Assembly (NCBI RefSeq): GCF_026130175.1
Contig: NZ_JAIGNI010000032.1
Location: forward strand, 1 to 64,000
Length of the DNA stretch: 64,000 nt
Direction: 5' to 3'
DNA from: Lyngbya sp. CCAP 1446/10
Lineage (GTDB): Bacteria > Cyanobacteriota > Cyanobacteriia > Cyanobacteriales > Microcoleaceae
Positions 8,522-16,127 of this stretch are shown here, piece after piece (position 1 is the stretch's first letter; every line of letters starts with the position of its first letter). The notes beneath the pieces were generated by a model. That model saw only the letters and a program-made list of their open reading frames with translations, was not told where the DNA came from and did not search any database. The translations under genes were made by a program, and so were the position numbers.

Positions 8522-8656
8522 TTACCGCGCCCCTGGAAGTCCCCACTGGTCGCGTTCCATCCTAATCTCATCCTTCACCGAAAACGCCTCGCTAATATCG
8601 CGTTGGCTGAGCAGTTGGTTGCGATCAAGTTCGGTGCGTGATGCCAAAAGCTTCAT
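8522..8656 (-). CDS. Small ORF, 44 residues, unknown
   Basis: The minus strand encodes MKLLASRTELDRNQLLSQRD followed by ISEAFSVKDEIRMERDQWGL and a PGAR end. It lies 43 bases upstream of the Uma2 start. Composition is charged and protein-like, and the frame is open about 15 codons further upstream without another good start. It may be a small gene or the tail of a lost one. Confidence 0.3.
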   Translation of the reverse strand: MKLLASRTELDRNQLLSQRDISEAFSVKDEIRMERDQWGLPGAR

Positions 8657-8704
8657 CAAACCGCCGCTCCAAGGTTTCAGAGCGGGAGATGGCAAGAGTC
8701 TCAG

Positions 8705-8852
8705 CTAGGAGTGTCGATCGCCTTTATCGCGGTAGGAGTCACAAAAATGGTGTAGCGCTATGAGTTTTCGCCCCAAACACTGCTCCATTTTACTAATTGC
8801 TGCTTTGGACTTCCCACTATCGGCGATCGTGGTGCATCGGGAGTGTTAAAAG
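8705..8852 (-). pseudogene. Coding remnant of unknown family
   Basis: A stop-free stretch reads TTIADSGKSKAAISKMEQCL then GRKLIALHHFCDSYRDKGD. This is coherent enough to suggest former coding, with an internal ATG at MEQCLGRK. No family is recognised. It fills most of the gap between the small ORF at 8522 and the gene at 8970. Confidence 0.25.
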
Positions 8853-8936
8853 TGCTGTGTTAGCGGACAACACAGAGTTTTGACGGTAGATTCAATGATA
8901 TCATCGTGTAAATCCAAACGATTATATCTCCCTAGT

Positions 8937-8957
8937 TTACCATAATATATAAGGTAA
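8937..8957. promoter_or_regulatory. Operator-like palindrome TTACC-N11-GGTAA upstream of 8970 gene
   Basis: TTACC (8937-8941) and GGTAA (8953-8957) are separated by 11 A/T-rich bases containing an ATAATATAT stretch that could serve as a -10 element. The start codon follows 13 bases later. The same geometry with ATACC/GGTAT recurs just downstream of the gene at 9304-9324, which suggests one regulator acting on both. Confidence 0.4.
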
Positions 8958-8969
8958 GCGAGGGAGTTT

Positions 8970-9299
8970 ATGTTTGCAGCTAAAAGATGTTATATCGAGA
9001 AATTGGTAAAGCCTGTGAAAGCCCGTGAATTCTGTAGACTTTGGTTCGATGCCGATGCCCAGATGGAGTCTGCGAGGGGCTATAGGGCAGAATGCGTTCG
9101 TTTGTTGAGTCGCATTTTGTCGGTTCAAACGGAAACTATCTCTAGCAAATGGGGAAGCGGCATTGATTTCGAGAAAATGCCAGAACACTACGAGCGGACT
9201 CTCGCTTATGCTAATTCGCTCCGTTCCATCCTCGATGCCGCCGGTAACAATGAAGAGCTTGCCAGCATCGTGACAGAACGCCTCAAACAATCGCGTTAA
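8970..9299 (+). CDS. Conserved-looking hypothetical protein, 109 residues
   Basis: An ATG at 8970 follows a GAGGGAG ribosome-binding site with good spacing. The product is all-helical in appearance (KLVKPVKAREFCRLWFDADA, GYRAECVRLLSRILSV, YERTLAYANSLRSILDAAG). No catalytic motif, membrane segment or known domain is evident. Operator-like palindromes flank it on both sides. I do not recognise the family. Confidence 0.7.
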   Translation: MFAAKRCYIEKLVKPVKAREFCRLWFDADAQMESARGYRAECVRLLSRILSVQTETISSKWGSGIDFEKMPEHYERTLAYANSLRSILDAAGNNEELASIVTERLKQSR

Positions 9300-9303
9300 A
9301 TTA

Positions 9304-9324
9304 ATACCATATACTTTACGGTAT
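9304..9324. promoter_or_regulatory. Operator-like palindrome ATACC-N11-GGTAT with TATAAT box
   Basis: ATACC (9304-9308) and GGTAT (9320-9324) have the same 11-base spacing as the palindrome at 8937. The right arm overlaps TATAAT (9322-9327), a consensus -10 box for the following gene. A repressor bound here would block that promoter. Confidence 0.4.
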
Positions 9325-9404
9325 AATCCTTGACCTGCAACAGTGCAGGTTTTATTGTGGCAATTAAGCCTAGCTGTAATCGCTGGCTGTAAAACCAAAA
9401 CCAA

Positions 9405-9443
9405 ACCCCGCCCCCTATGACTCGCAATCTCAAAGGGCGGGGT
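9405..9443 (+). other. G+C-rich hairpin in leader of 9474 gene
   Basis: ACCCCGCCC (9405-9413) pairs perfectly with GGGCGGGGT (9435-9443). The loop contains the in-frame ATG at 9417, which makes that ATG an unlikely start. There is no following T run, so it is a leader structure rather than an ordinary terminator. Confidence 0.4.
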
Positions 9444-9473
9444 CTGGCACATCAACAAGGATGTTCCCCAATC

Positions 9474-10091
9474 ATGACACAGCCACAGATACCGATACCC
9501 ATAGAAGCGGCTGCAACTTTCTCGATCGCACCTGCACCCGCACCTGCATCAGAACCGGGTACACCAACAACTACCACTTTGTACCGTCAGTTGTTGACAT
9601 CCGTTAACGCGATGCCCAACTCGGAACTAAGCGCCTTGATGGAAGCCGCCGTTTATTCATTCCGTCAAAGCGACACCCTCACCCGCGCTATCAAAGAATG
9701 CGGAACTATCGAATTGTTCGGTGATAAGTGGCCCCTGACTTTCGACTTCTTGCCAAGCACCGCTGAAGCCTTGGGTTTGGTGCGAGCGATCGCCGACCAG
9801 TTCTCATGCCGTCAACTCCATCCCTGTTGGCAACAACTCCTAAGCAGCAGCACCGACACTCAGAAGAAAGCGCTCGTTGAAATTATCGCCTACTCGCAGC
9901 GTTACTCCTGCACTGTGTTGGAGGCTTTGGGAGAGTGCGAAGTTTTAGATTTGTTCCCAACATCTGAACATTTAAATGTTTGGATAACTGAGACTGAAGC
10001 GCTGCACATGATTCACTCGCTCTCCGGTTCTCTGTTAGCCCAAAGTTCAGAAACGTTGCCCAATGCCGGTGATGGGAGGGACGACAGATGA
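9474..10091 (+). CDS. Hypothetical protein, 205 residues
   Basis: I choose the ATG at 9474 (MTQPQIPIPIEAAA), preceded by AAGGA ten bases upstream, over the in-frame ATG at 9417, which lies in a hairpin loop without a ribosome-binding site. Residues 18-35 are an Ala/Pro/Thr-rich linker. The rest is helical with repeated hydrophobic patterns (LMEAAVYSFRQSDTLTRAIK, and later VEIIAYSQRYSCTVLEALGE, which resemble each other). No known domain is recognised. It probably shares regulation with the 8970 gene. Confidence 0.65.
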   Translation: MTQPQIPIPIEAAATFSIAPAPAPASEPGTPTTTTLYRQLLTSVNAMPNSELSALMEAAVYSFRQSDTLTRAIKECGTIELFGDKWPLTFDFLPSTAEALGLVRAIADQFSCRQLHPCWQQLLSSSTDTQKKALVEIIAYSQRYSCTVLEALGECEVLDLFPTSEHLNVWITETEALHMIHSLSGSLLAQSSETLPNAGDGRDDR

Positions 10092-10140
10092 GAACACACT
10101 CGTAACCATCAAATTGAATAGAGCGTCAGCGTAACCCGCA

Positions 10141-10245
10141 AATACAGCACGAACGGCTGCAATGAGGTACGCAAACAGTATCGAAAGTTAGGACAGGAAA
10201 GGGATGAATAAAACTGTGCTTCATCAGAGCCGTTCGTGCTGTATT
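10141..10245. repeat. 18-bp perfect inverted repeat enclosing 69 bp
   Basis: AATACAGCACGAACGGCT (10141-10158) is matched exactly by AGCCGTTCGTGCTGTATT (10228-10245). The pair lies between two genes and encloses DNA without coding capacity. It may be the ends of a miniature element or a long-range stem in the transcript's 3' end. Confidence 0.75.
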
Positions 10246-10281
10246 GGGTCACTTTTACTCTTCACAATTGCAGAGATGGGA

Positions 10282-10746
10282 TTAGGCGATCGATGGAGTT
10301 TCTTCAAATTGCACGATGACCAAAACGGCGGGTTCATTGCCAACCGTTCCTGAAAGATGCCCTTTATGTCCCTGTGCGTCTTCCTTCGTATTCTGATCGG
10401 CGCCAAACGAAATTTCACCCGCACCCATTTCTACCCGTTGCCCATCCATCGTTTCTACAAACCAGCGTCCCGACAAAGGAATAATCCACTGGGGCTTTGG
10501 GTTTTCATGCCAAGTTCCAATCCAGCCGACAGGCATCACGGTAAAGCTGAAAGTGCCACCTTCCTGCTTTACCTGCCCTAACCACTGAGGAGATGCTGGC
10601 GGTGCAATACTTTTGAGTTGAAAATCCTGAATTTGACGACGGGATTGATGGCTGACTCCATCTTGATCCGTCCAAACGTGCCAATAGTCAATAGTAGGCG
10701 ATGACTCATCTTGAGAAGAGTGTTGTTTTGATGTCAGATCGTTCAT
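10282..10746 (-). CDS. Cupin-domain protein
   Basis: The 154 residues form a single cupin-type beta-barrel: YWHVWTDQDGVSHQSRRQI near the start, VMPVGWIGTWHENPKPQWII with the metal-site HxN/H pattern partly present, LSGRWFVETMDGQRVEMGAG, then GEISFGADQNTKEDAQGHKGH. Cupins bind metals and small molecules; the specific substrate cannot be read from sequence. Start ATG is at 10746. It diverges from the exonuclease-like gene at 10840, so the 93-base gap likely holds both promoters. Confidence 0.8.
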   Translation of the reverse strand: MNDLTSKQHSSQDESSPTIDYWHVWTDQDGVSHQSRRQIQDFQLKSIAPPASPQWLGQVKQEGGTFSFTVMPVGWIGTWHENPKPQWIIPLSGRWFVETMDGQRVEMGAGEISFGADQNTKEDAQGHKGHLSGTVGNEPAVLVIVQFEETPSIA

Positions 10747-10839
10747 GATTTAGTTGGCCTTTACGAAGATATTACGGATAATAAAACTTGAAATTCCTGC
10801 TATACAAGAAGCTTTGAGCTAATTTATTGAGCAAAAAAC

Positions 10840-11544
10840 ATGGTAACAAAGTACAGTTGGTGGGGCAACCCCAACGAGCCACCCGAACACCTGAAAACTA
10901 AAAAGCAGTTGGGTGAATTGGGTTTATCGCCTCTGAAACCGATCAGCATTATCGAAACGCGAAAATATGACGTACTGCTTTACGACCCCAACAATCCTGA
11001 ATGCTGCCGACCCAAAAGAAAAAGCACTCCCAAACAATTGGAAACCCTAGCCGCCAACCGTCTCAAAGCTAAGATTAAGCGGGATTACCGAGAATGGTAT
11101 CGCGAAGTTGGATTTATCGAACGAGATAGAATAGATGCGGTTTTGTGGGCTAGAGAACAATTAAGCCTGGATGATTGGGTGCTTCTTGATACCGAAACAA
11201 CGGGGCTGTACGATGCGGAGATTGTAGAAATTGCGATCGTCAATAACAAGGGTGAACCGCTCTTAGATACGCTCATCAAACCCTCAATTCCGATTCCTGC
11301 CGAAGTAACCGAAATACACGGCATCACCGATGAAATGGTGGCTGATGCTCCCCCGTTTCCCGAAGTCTATCCCCGCATCGCCCAAGTGCTTCAGGATAAA
11401 CGAATATTGATTTACAATGCCCAATTTGATATCAAAATATTGAACTATTGCTGCGAACTCCACAAGCTGCCAATTTTAATGCTGAAAAAGCGCTCTGATT
11501 GTTTGATGGAATGGGCGGCACAGTGGGGTGGTCAATGGAGCTAA
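10840..11544 (+). pseudogene. DEDDh 3'-5' exonuclease (DnaQ-like), C-terminally truncated
   Basis: The 234 residues contain exonuclease motif I (VLLDTETTGLYDAEIVEIAI, about residues 114-133), the IHGITDEMV segment and motif II (ILIYNAQFDIKIL, about 185-197). The third motif, HxAxxD with the catalytic histidine and aspartate, is missing: the frame stops after MEWAAQWGGQWS, where relatives usually continue for another 40-50 residues into a GGDH(S/T)A motif. Without it, catalysis is not expected. The N-terminal 110 residues are a basic extension. I label it a pseudogene, although a truncated binding protein is possible. Confidence 0.6.
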
Positions 11545-11613
11545 GCTGTTCCACATTTAAACTGCATTATTTTTGGTCTATACCCCATACTGTAAGGGGT
11601 TCAGGCAAGAAAT

Positions 11614-11862
11614 TTAAATGACTAACAGCTTACTATGGAAATCCAAGCAAGTGTCGGCTGTCGGGCCCGTGGGATGGACGGCACAGATTAAGTGAGGGTT
11701 GTGGGCGTAGAGTTGACAGCGATGGCTCCGCCCCGGCTTACGCCTACGCATTCGGGGATTTTCGGCATGGCGTGGCGGTTGGGGATTTGGTTTGGTTTTA
11801 GTTTTCCCTAGAACTGAAGTGAGCGTATCCTTTTGAATGTGGTAGTCACTGCATATCGCCAT
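11614..11862 (-). CDS. Small Cys-containing protein (DUF6464-like motif)
   Basis: The 82-residue frame ends with CQLYAHNPHLICAVHPTGPT and a further C-LDF, a pattern C-x(n)-CAV-P-GP-C resembling the C-terminus of the cyanobacterial DUF6464 family. The start overlaps the 3' end of the neighbouring gene. A degenerate second copy of the same segment lies at 14015-14160. The shared protein-level pattern (RMRR ... CxxYAxNPH) between copies supports coding rather than chance. Function is unknown. Confidence 0.45.
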   Translation of the reverse strand: MAICSDYHIQKDTLTSVLGKTKTKPNPQPPRHAENPRMRRRKPGRSHRCQLYAHNPHLICAVHPTGPTADTCLDFHSKLLVI

Positions 11863-12658
11863 GCTTTAGCGAGTCTCCATCAGCCATCATTTCTGATGAT
11901 AGAAATGTCAGAGGATTGCTCATATCATCCGCGAAACCAAGGATGGCCCGATCTCGATGCTCGTAGACTAAATCTTTCTGAGCATTAAACAAGAAGGTTG
12001 CGCCTCGTTGAGTGAGATAAGCAGCATTTGGAACATACGTTTTCCAATTACTCAGCACTTCTGTCATATTCCGCAGCCGCAAAGTTGCCAATTCAAATGG
12101 ACGTTGGAAACCCTTGCCACCAGCCCACTGGAATGTGGAGCCTTTGAGGGGTGGAAGAGGAAAAGCCTGGATAATTTCATCATCACCAATTAATTGAGGT
12201 GCTCTTGCGTCGCCTCGATACCCTCTCCATACTTCTGCCAAAGTGCCAGGGCTACCAATTCCCGCGCACATGAACAATAGATTCAGATAAGCATTGGTAG
12301 CAGCCGATAAACCGGGTAGTTTTAAGGATAAACCTGGATATAGGTCAAGTTTTTGGTGCAGTTGACCAATGGGATCTACAAACAAACAGTCACTAGGAAA
12401 TCCAGTATAACCACAGAATCGCTGACCGGATGAGCGTGAGCCAATTCCCACAGCGCGGATTGTTATCCCTTGTGCTTCAAGCCGTTGAGCATCCCGTCGG
12501 AGCCACCAAACATATTCAAGGCTGTCGAAATCTCCCAATTGTGGCAAGAGCAGCACCAATTGTTTCGTAGAGGATTCGCAACCGTTCAAGATGGGTAAAA
12601 CGGCTCCATCACTCACCCGTTGGCGTTCGGTTTGGCTCAAGAGGGTACGAATATTCAT
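11846..12658 (-). CDS. AhpC/TSA-type (PRXL2-like) thioredoxin-fold protein
   Basis: The 270 residues have the layout of the cyanobacterial AhpC/TSA-like family: LVLLLPQLGDFDSLEYVWWL near the N-terminus, GITIRAVGIGSRSSGQRFCG, FPSDCLFVDPIGQLHQKLDL, and a long C-terminal region with RNMTEVLSNWKTYVPNAAYL then QRGATFLFNAQKDLVYEHRD. The thioredoxin fold is recognisable, but no CxxC or standard peroxidatic Cys lies at the usual place after the first strand, so activity is uncertain. ATG start at 12658. Confidence 0.65.
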   Translation of the reverse strand: MNIRTLLSQTERQRVSDGAVLPILNGCESSTKQLVLLLPQLGDFDSLEYVWWLRRDAQRLEAQGITIRAVGIGSRSSGQRFCGYTGFPSDCLFVDPIGQLHQKLDLYPGLSLKLPGLSAATNAYLNLLFMCAGIGSPGTLAEVWRGYRGDARAPQLIGDDEIIQAFPLPPLKGSTFQWAGGKGFQRPFELATLRLRNMTEVLSNWKTYVPNAAYLTQRGATFLFNAQKDLVYEHRDRAILGFADDMSNPLTFLSSEMMADGDSLKHGDMQ

Positions 12659-12661
12659 GGG

Positions 12662-12871
12662 CTAATTATCTATTGAGGAATTGGGAAAGTAGAAAATTAT
12701 CAGTTGTTGGACAGATGCTTTACTCACATCAATTCGGACGGCTACTTTCCGAATTGACATATCACCTAGTTGGGAGGCTTTAACTATTTTTTCACAAAAT
12801 TCGAGCGAATCAGGGCAGCACCAGGTTGAATTTGCCGCATCGGAATCAAGACACCTCCATTGTCTAACCAC
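12662..12871 (-). pseudogene. Remnant of an IS630-type transposase N-terminus
   Basis: Residues LEFCEKIVKASQLGDMSIRK followed by VAVRIDVSKASVQQLI match the helix-turn-helix that begins IS630-family transposases. The frame ends shortly afterwards, and no DDE catalytic domain is found nearby. It sits between two intact genes and is a short relic. Confidence 0.7.
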
Positions 12872-13046
12872 CCGGTGTCACCTGCTTGACAATGCCTAGT
12901 AAAATGTTATGCAGAAACAGAAAGTAATAGATACCGAAAGCAGCCAAGCCCCCTAAAAACATTCCTGGATCTCGCAGAAGCTTGGCTATACCCATGAAAG
13001 CACCAAGGAAAATTGACACAATGATAGCGGTTTGAGGGTCGAACAT
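12864..13046 (-). CDS. Small membrane protein, 60 residues
   Basis: I start it at the ATG at 13046 (MFDPQTAIIVSIFLGAFMGI), which has an AAAGGAG site upstream; the longer open frame lacks a good start. Two hydrophobic segments, residues about 6-20 and 31-55 (MFLGGLAAFGIYYFLFLHNI), suggest two membrane passes. Function unknown. Its last codons run into the IS630 relic. Confidence 0.6.
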   Translation of the reverse strand: MFDPQTAIIVSIFLGAFMGIAKLLRDPGMFLGGLAAFGIYYFLFLHNILLGIVKQVTPGG

Positions 13047-13140
13047 GAGGAAAAAGACTCCTTTCTCTGAATGTGTTGCAATCCAGCATAGGTTGTCTGC
13101 CAAAACGTCAGAGGCAATGCGATCCAGATTTGAAGTTTTG

Positions 13141-13989
13141 TTAAGCTCTGCGGTAAATGCCGCCTGCCTTATCCGTGCAAAGCAATTCCCCATTCTGCCA
13201 TGCCCAACCGGGCAATTTGCGGCTAGCTGTCACTCCTAAACTCAGTGCTTCCTGTAGTGAGTCGTTGTAAGCGAGTAATTTCTTCCTGAGCAATGGGTCA
13301 TTTTTTGCCTCAATTTGGCACGTCCACAGAACCATTCCAATCCAAGAAAAACCAACTTTGTCCCAAACCAAGTTGGTTTTTAATTTCTGCTCTTCTGCCT
13401 TCTTAAGTTGTGGGTAAGTACCATTCTCGGCTTGCTCCAGAAGTTCAGTGTACTGCTTACCTACTTTCCTCCACTTTTTCATCGGAACTGCATAGTAGGG
13501 TTCCAGACAAACAGAGAAAGAACCGTCCGCATCTTCTTTTAAAGTCTCTGCAAATAAATCATAGGCTGATTGAAATGGATATTGTCTCAGGCTAGCTTGG
13601 TGAACAAATTTGTACGAAGAATGGGCGGATGCCCCGGCAAAATGCTCCACAGGAATCGTGTTTTGAAGTTCGGTGTGGAGTCTTTTGACATATTTTTCGG
13701 CAACTTGGCAAAGCTCCCACCGGACTTTGTACTCATTAACGCAGCAGTACATTAACTCAGCTTTTCGTTGAGAAATCTCTTGCCGTTTTACAGCTTCCTC
13801 AACTGGGTAATAGTCCTTAACAAGCCACTTTGATTTCCAGCACTCAGCCAAAAGAATCTGGGTTTGTCTTGCTTTGTGCCCTTCCTCTATCTGAGCTGAT
13901 GTTTTAGCTTGCTGTAGGAGGCGATCGCTGGGCAAATTAGCTATAAATTGGGCAATTTGCTCATCTATGCTAAGCGTTTTTTGGTTCAT
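13141..13989 (-). CDS. Hypothetical protein, 282 residues
   Basis: The protein is helical and charged, with no membrane segment. Features include AQFIANLPSDRLLQQAKTSA near the start, a central ECWKSKWLVKDYYPVEEAVK, and a C-terminal MVLWTCQIEAKNDPLLRKKL then KLPGWAWQNGELLCTDKAGG. I recognise no family. It is followed by the small membrane protein on the same strand, and the two may be cotranscribed. Confidence 0.65.
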   Translation of the reverse strand: MNQKTLSIDEQIAQFIANLPSDRLLQQAKTSAQIEEGHKARQTQILLAECWKSKWLVKDYYPVEEAVKRQEISQRKAELMYCCVNEYKVRWELCQVAEKYVKRLHTELQNTIPVEHFAGASAHSSYKFVHQASLRQYPFQSAYDLFAETLKEDADGSFSVCLEPYYAVPMKKWRKVGKQYTELLEQAENGTYPQLKKAEEQKLKTNLVWDKVGFSWIGMVLWTCQIEAKNDPLLRKKLLAYNDSLQEALSLGVTASRKLPGWAWQNGELLCTDKAGGIYRRA

Positions 13990-14014
13990 TGGTAACTCGG
14001 GTTGAAGTAGAGGA

Positions 14015-14160
14015 ATTCGGACGGCGCAGATTAAGTGGGGTTGCGGGCGTAGAGCAGGCAGCGATCGCTCATATCAGGATAAAGCCTACGCATTCGGAGA
14101 GTTTGGGCATGGCAGGCGGGTTGGGTTGGGGTTGGGTTTGAGTCTCTGCTAGAATTGAGG
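14015..14160 (-). pseudogene. Degenerate second copy of the 11614-11862 gene
   Basis: The reading HAQTLRMRRLYPDMSDRCLL then YARNP parallels HAENPRMRRRKPGRSHRCQL YAHNPH at 11.7 kb. One base fewer after YARNP shifts the frame to an immediate stop where the intact copy continues HLICAVHP. About 110 bp are clearly homologous between the two places. Confidence 0.55.
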
Positions 14161-14183
14161 TGTTAGTGGCGATCGCACTCGCG

Positions 14184-14279
14184 TCAATCCACCGCTGTTT
14201 TACCGCTGTCAAGGATACCTCGCCAAAATTGGGCTAGCTCGGCAAAGTGTTCTGGGTAATTAGATTTCAAACTGCGAAT
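14184..14279 (-). pseudogene. Short coding relic of unknown family
   Basis: The frame reads SLKSNYPEHFAELAQFWRGI then LDSGKTAVD and a stop, which looks like a genuine protein C-terminus but has a stop just upstream. The surrounding 14160-14488 gap otherwise contains one HIP1 site and nothing I recognise. Confidence 0.25.
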
Positions 14280-14488
14280 CTAGCAGTCACACTTCGCTCT
14301 CCCAGCATTGGTCGTACCTGCAATTCTCGTGAAGTTCCAATTAGAATCTCCAACGATTAGCCTTTATTGGATTACAACCGATATCTTATTTCGCATACAT
14401 ACATAGCGATCTAACGTTCGTGGTCAGCGGTTGCCGAGAACTTTGCATCCAACCCAAGTGGCTTCAGTCAATCCGCTGCACCAGAAAG

Positions 14489-15079
14489 TTATATTTCTTT
14501 TGATGCGATCGCCTGAACTACGGCACCAATACCAGTGTGATAAATACCTTCTACTACATCACGCTCAAGCTCAATTAGATGCTTAAACTTTAAGCCAGCC
14601 AACTCAAGGCTTAAAGATTCTTTAGATTGCATCACATCTACTGAATTTCCGCCGCCAGTACCATACTTCAACTGAGTGGGTGTATAAGCCTCAAGCAGAA
14701 AAACACCGTTTCGCTTTAACGCTGCTTCAACTTTTTTATGAAGTTTTTTTCTGATTGAAGAGGGCAATGGACAAAATATAGATACAATTCCATCCCATTG
14801 ATTTTCGCCTAAATCATACTCTGCTAAATCAGTATGAATAAACTCAACAATCACCCCATTCTCTTCGGCTAACTTTCTGGCCTTATTCAAACCAACTAAA
14901 GATGAATCTACAGCGGTTACAGAATAACCCTGTTTCGCAAGGAAAACGGCATTCCGCCCTTCTCCTTCGGCCAAGCTCAGAACTTTACCTTTTGGAATAC
15001 TGCTGACGTTTGCTTCCAAAAAAATGTTTGGGTTTGTACCATATACGTACTCTTCGGCACTGTATCTTTCATCCCACAT
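14489..15079 (-). CDS. Class I SAM-dependent methyltransferase
   Basis: This 196-residue protein has the typical motif order: WDERYSAEEYVYGTNPN at the start, the SAM-binding glycine loop GKVLSLAEGEGRNAVFLAKQ (about residues 31-50), the acidic residue after strand 2 (VTAVDSSLVGL), and DGIVSIFCPLPSS as motif III/IV. It resembles small TehB-like methyltransferases found next to metal-resistance or stress genes in cyanobacteria. The substrate cannot be deduced. ATG at 15079 follows a weak GGTGA site. Confidence 0.85.
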   Translation of the reverse strand: MWDERYSAEEYVYGTNPNIFLEANVSSIPKGKVLSLAEGEGRNAVFLAKQGYSVTAVDSSLVGLNKARKLAEENGVIVEFIHTDLAEYDLGENQWDGIVSIFCPLPSSIRKKLHKKVEAALKRNGVFLLEAYTPTQLKYGTGGGNSVDVMQSKESLSLELAGLKFKHLIELERDVVEGIYHTGIGAVVQAIASKEI

Positions 15080-15256
15080 CTATTTTCACCAATTGTTGCT
15101 GTTGGCACATTTGATGCCAAAAAAATATAACTATGTATTTAACCGCAGATGTGCTGGATAACAGAATACCACCCCCTACATCAGTCTTATCCAGTATTAA
15201 CCTAATATCGTAACCTACCGTTCCTATGCAGCGAGAGTTGTTCGCGGGCGATCTAA

Positions 15257-15909
15257 GTGATCAGGACATAACGAGGGGTTTAACCCCACAATCTGCCCTG
15301 ATCACTAAACTTCTCACGCATTTTTTACGGTTTGAGTCTAGCAATAAAACAATCTGCCGATCATGGTGATCAGGGCATAACGAGGGGTTTAACCCCACAA
15401 TCTGCTGATCATGGTGATCGGGGCATAACGAGGGGTCATACCCCACAATCTGCCCTGATCACTAAATTTTTAACGAAAAATCAAGGGTTTGAGTATGTCG
15501 TTTCAACGATCAGGGTGATCAGGGCATAACGAGGGGTCTGACCATACATTATGCCCTGATCACTTCAAACACAACGAAAAATCAAGGGTTTGAGGGGGGT
15601 GATCAGGGCGATCAGGGCGATCAGGGTACTACTCCCCCAAAAAATGAAGGGGGGGGTGGTTCCTTGGCAATAAACCACCCCCCCTAAAAAAGAGAGGAGT
15701 AGTTAAATCTACCCTGATCGCCCTGATCGCTTTTCTCAAACCTATATAGCGCAAGGAATACAAAAGGTGATCAGGGCATAGTATGGGGTCTAACCCCTCG
15801 TTTTGCCCTGATCACTTAGATCGCTTCTCTCAAACCCATATAGGACAAGGAAAAGAAAAGGTGATCAGGGCATAGTATGGGGTCTAACCCCTCGTTTTGC
15901 CCTGATCAC
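15257..15909. repeat. Array of seven large palindromes arranged about a central hairpin
   Basis: Six 47-49-bp units share arms GTGATCAGGGCA and TGCCCTGATCAC around an inner GGGGT/ACCCC stem: 15257-15305, 15366-15412, 15414-15462, 15515-15563, 15767-15815 and 15861-15909. Between the left four and right two lies a larger hairpin (15600-15730) with triple GATCAGGGC repeats outside and a GGGGGGGTGGTT/AACCACCCCCCC stem inside. The two right-hand units are in inverted orientation to the left four (ACGAGGGGT faces the other way). Spacers also mirror each other (TCAAGGGTTTGAG left, CTCAAACC right). No gene is present from 15080 to 16127. Confidence 0.9.
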
Positions 15910-16019
15910 CTTATAGATTCGGAAAGATTGCATGGATTTGGTGGGACAAGCAGCTCGAAAAATGGCTTAACTCAATCGGATAGGTTTGCGTAGCGAAGCG
16001 GGGCGAAGCCATCGCCCGT

Positions 16020-16074
16020 GCGTAGCAAAGCGGAACAAAGCGTAGCAAAGCGGAACAAAGCGTAGCGAAGCGGG
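16020..16074 (+). repeat. 20-bp tandem repeat (2.5 copies)
   Basis: GCGTAGCAAAGCGGAACAAA is repeated exactly at 16020 and 16040, followed by a partial variant GCGTAGCGAAGCGGGG. The upstream 40 bases hold further GCGTAGCGAAGCGGGGCG variants. This is a common cyanobacterial low-complexity spacer type. Confidence 0.8.
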
Positions 16075-16127
16075 GCGTTCGCCTCGATTTAAAGCTATCC
16101 CCTGGGTTGATTAATTAATTTGCAGCT

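Noticed and set aside
8937-9458. 173-residue minus-strand frame
   Set aside because: It overlaps the 8970 gene, which has a good ribosome-binding site and flanking operators; the antisense product has no recognisable motif.
11846-12658. Calling this gene an active peroxiredoxin
   Set aside because: No peroxidatic cysteine or CxxC motif sits at the expected position after the first strand.
15257-15909. Palindrome block as a CRISPR array
   Set aside because: The units are themselves palindromes with irregular spacing (2 to about 60 bp) and inverted orientation on the right side, and the spacers are related to each other. This does not fit a repeat-spacer array.
15257-15909. Palindrome block as integron attC sites
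   Set aside because: No GTTRRRY/RYYYAAC core pair is present in the right positions, no gene cassettes lie between the units, and no integron integrase is in the window.
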